This document shows, piece by piece, positions 32,372 through 32,415 of a stretch of DNA of 32,415 nucleotides. The notes below the pieces were generated by a model. It was not told the DNA's origin, did not search any database, and saw nothing but the letters and a program-made list of their open reading frames with translations. Position numbers and translations under genes: made by a program. Numbering within the stretch: the first letter of the stretch is position 1; the number at the start of each line of letters is the position of its first letter. This DNA comes from an uncultured Lachnospiraceae bacterium (GTDB lineage: Bacteria > Bacillota > Clostridia > Lachnospirales > Lachnospiraceae): positions 1-32,415 of the forward strand of contig CAJTYM010000046.1 in assembly GCA_910583835.1 (NCBI GenBank), read 5' to 3'.

Positions 32372-32415
32372 ATATATATTTTCGCAACCGGCTTATATTC
32401 GCCATCCATGGCTCA

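Noticed and set aside
32202..32409. Two overlapping 67-codon minus-strand ORFs at the window end
   Set aside because: Both lie in the dispersed repeat, have no family signal and no ribosome binding site, and the hairpins explain the region.

Overview
The window looks like chromosomal DNA of a low-to-mid GC Firmicute, most likely a gut Lachnospiraceae or related Clostridia. The grounds are strong AGGAGG ribosome binding sites, a class III (Firmicutes-type) fructose-1,6-bisphosphatase, an RsgI-family anti-sigma protein, a DegV protein, a LytTR/DUF3021 pair, and a secreted GH51 enzyme ending in Ig-like domains. No rRNA, tRNA, CRISPR array or intact transposase was seen. This assignment is from protein character only.

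Layout. 1-2042: a minus-strand AAA-ATPase/PD-(D/E)XK (DUF1703) gene with a strong terminator, then a 165-bp palindromic MITE-like element. 2043-3635: a DEAD-box RNA helicase whose 3' end is repeated in tandem. 3764-12850: a mannitol-type PTS locus holding mtlA (EIICB), a free EIIB, the PRD regulator mtlR, mtlF (EIIA), a 1-phosphofructokinase-type PfkB kinase, a SorE-type (L-sorbose-1-phosphate reductase family) dehydrogenase, HPr and Enzyme I. 12995-14863: class III FBPase. 15095-17001: ECF sigma factor plus RsgI-like anti-sigma. 17148-19096: DegV, a ferritin-like di-iron protein, and a small charged minus-strand protein. 19432-22785: ECF sigma, membrane protein and ABC exporter. 22965-25579: LytTR regulator, DUF3021 protein and a second ABC exporter. 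25580-27162: an AT-rich patch with a PIN toxin/antitoxin pair and gene remnants. 27163-32106: a 1403-residue secreted alpha-L-arabinofuranosidase and a TerD protein.

The most interesting system is the PTS locus. It has every phosphotransfer step from PEP to sugar and a fully equipped MtlR, but no mtlD (mannitol-1-phosphate 5-dehydrogenase). A SorE-family dehydrogenase and a FruK-like kinase stand in its place. SorE enzymes interconvert a ketose-1-phosphate and a hexitol phosphate, working on the carbon next to the phosphorylated one. The same chemistry on mannitol-1-phosphate would give fructose-1-phosphate, which the kinase would turn into fructose-1,6-bisphosphate. This predicts a mannitol route through fructose-1-phosphate, with the adjacent FBPase supplying hexose-6-phosphate. 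The two transcription units share an operator/promoter architecture that is identical to the base in spacing: a TTTGnCAC-N9-GTGTCAAA palindrome, 16 nt, TTGAAA, 18 nt, TATAAT.

A second unexpected pattern is that three genes (helicase, SorE-like dehydrogenase, FBPase) end in direct tandem duplications of 38-41 bp that run across the stop codon into the intergenic region. Dispersed noncoding repeats also follow two unrelated terminators, at 18741-18857 and 32166-32371.
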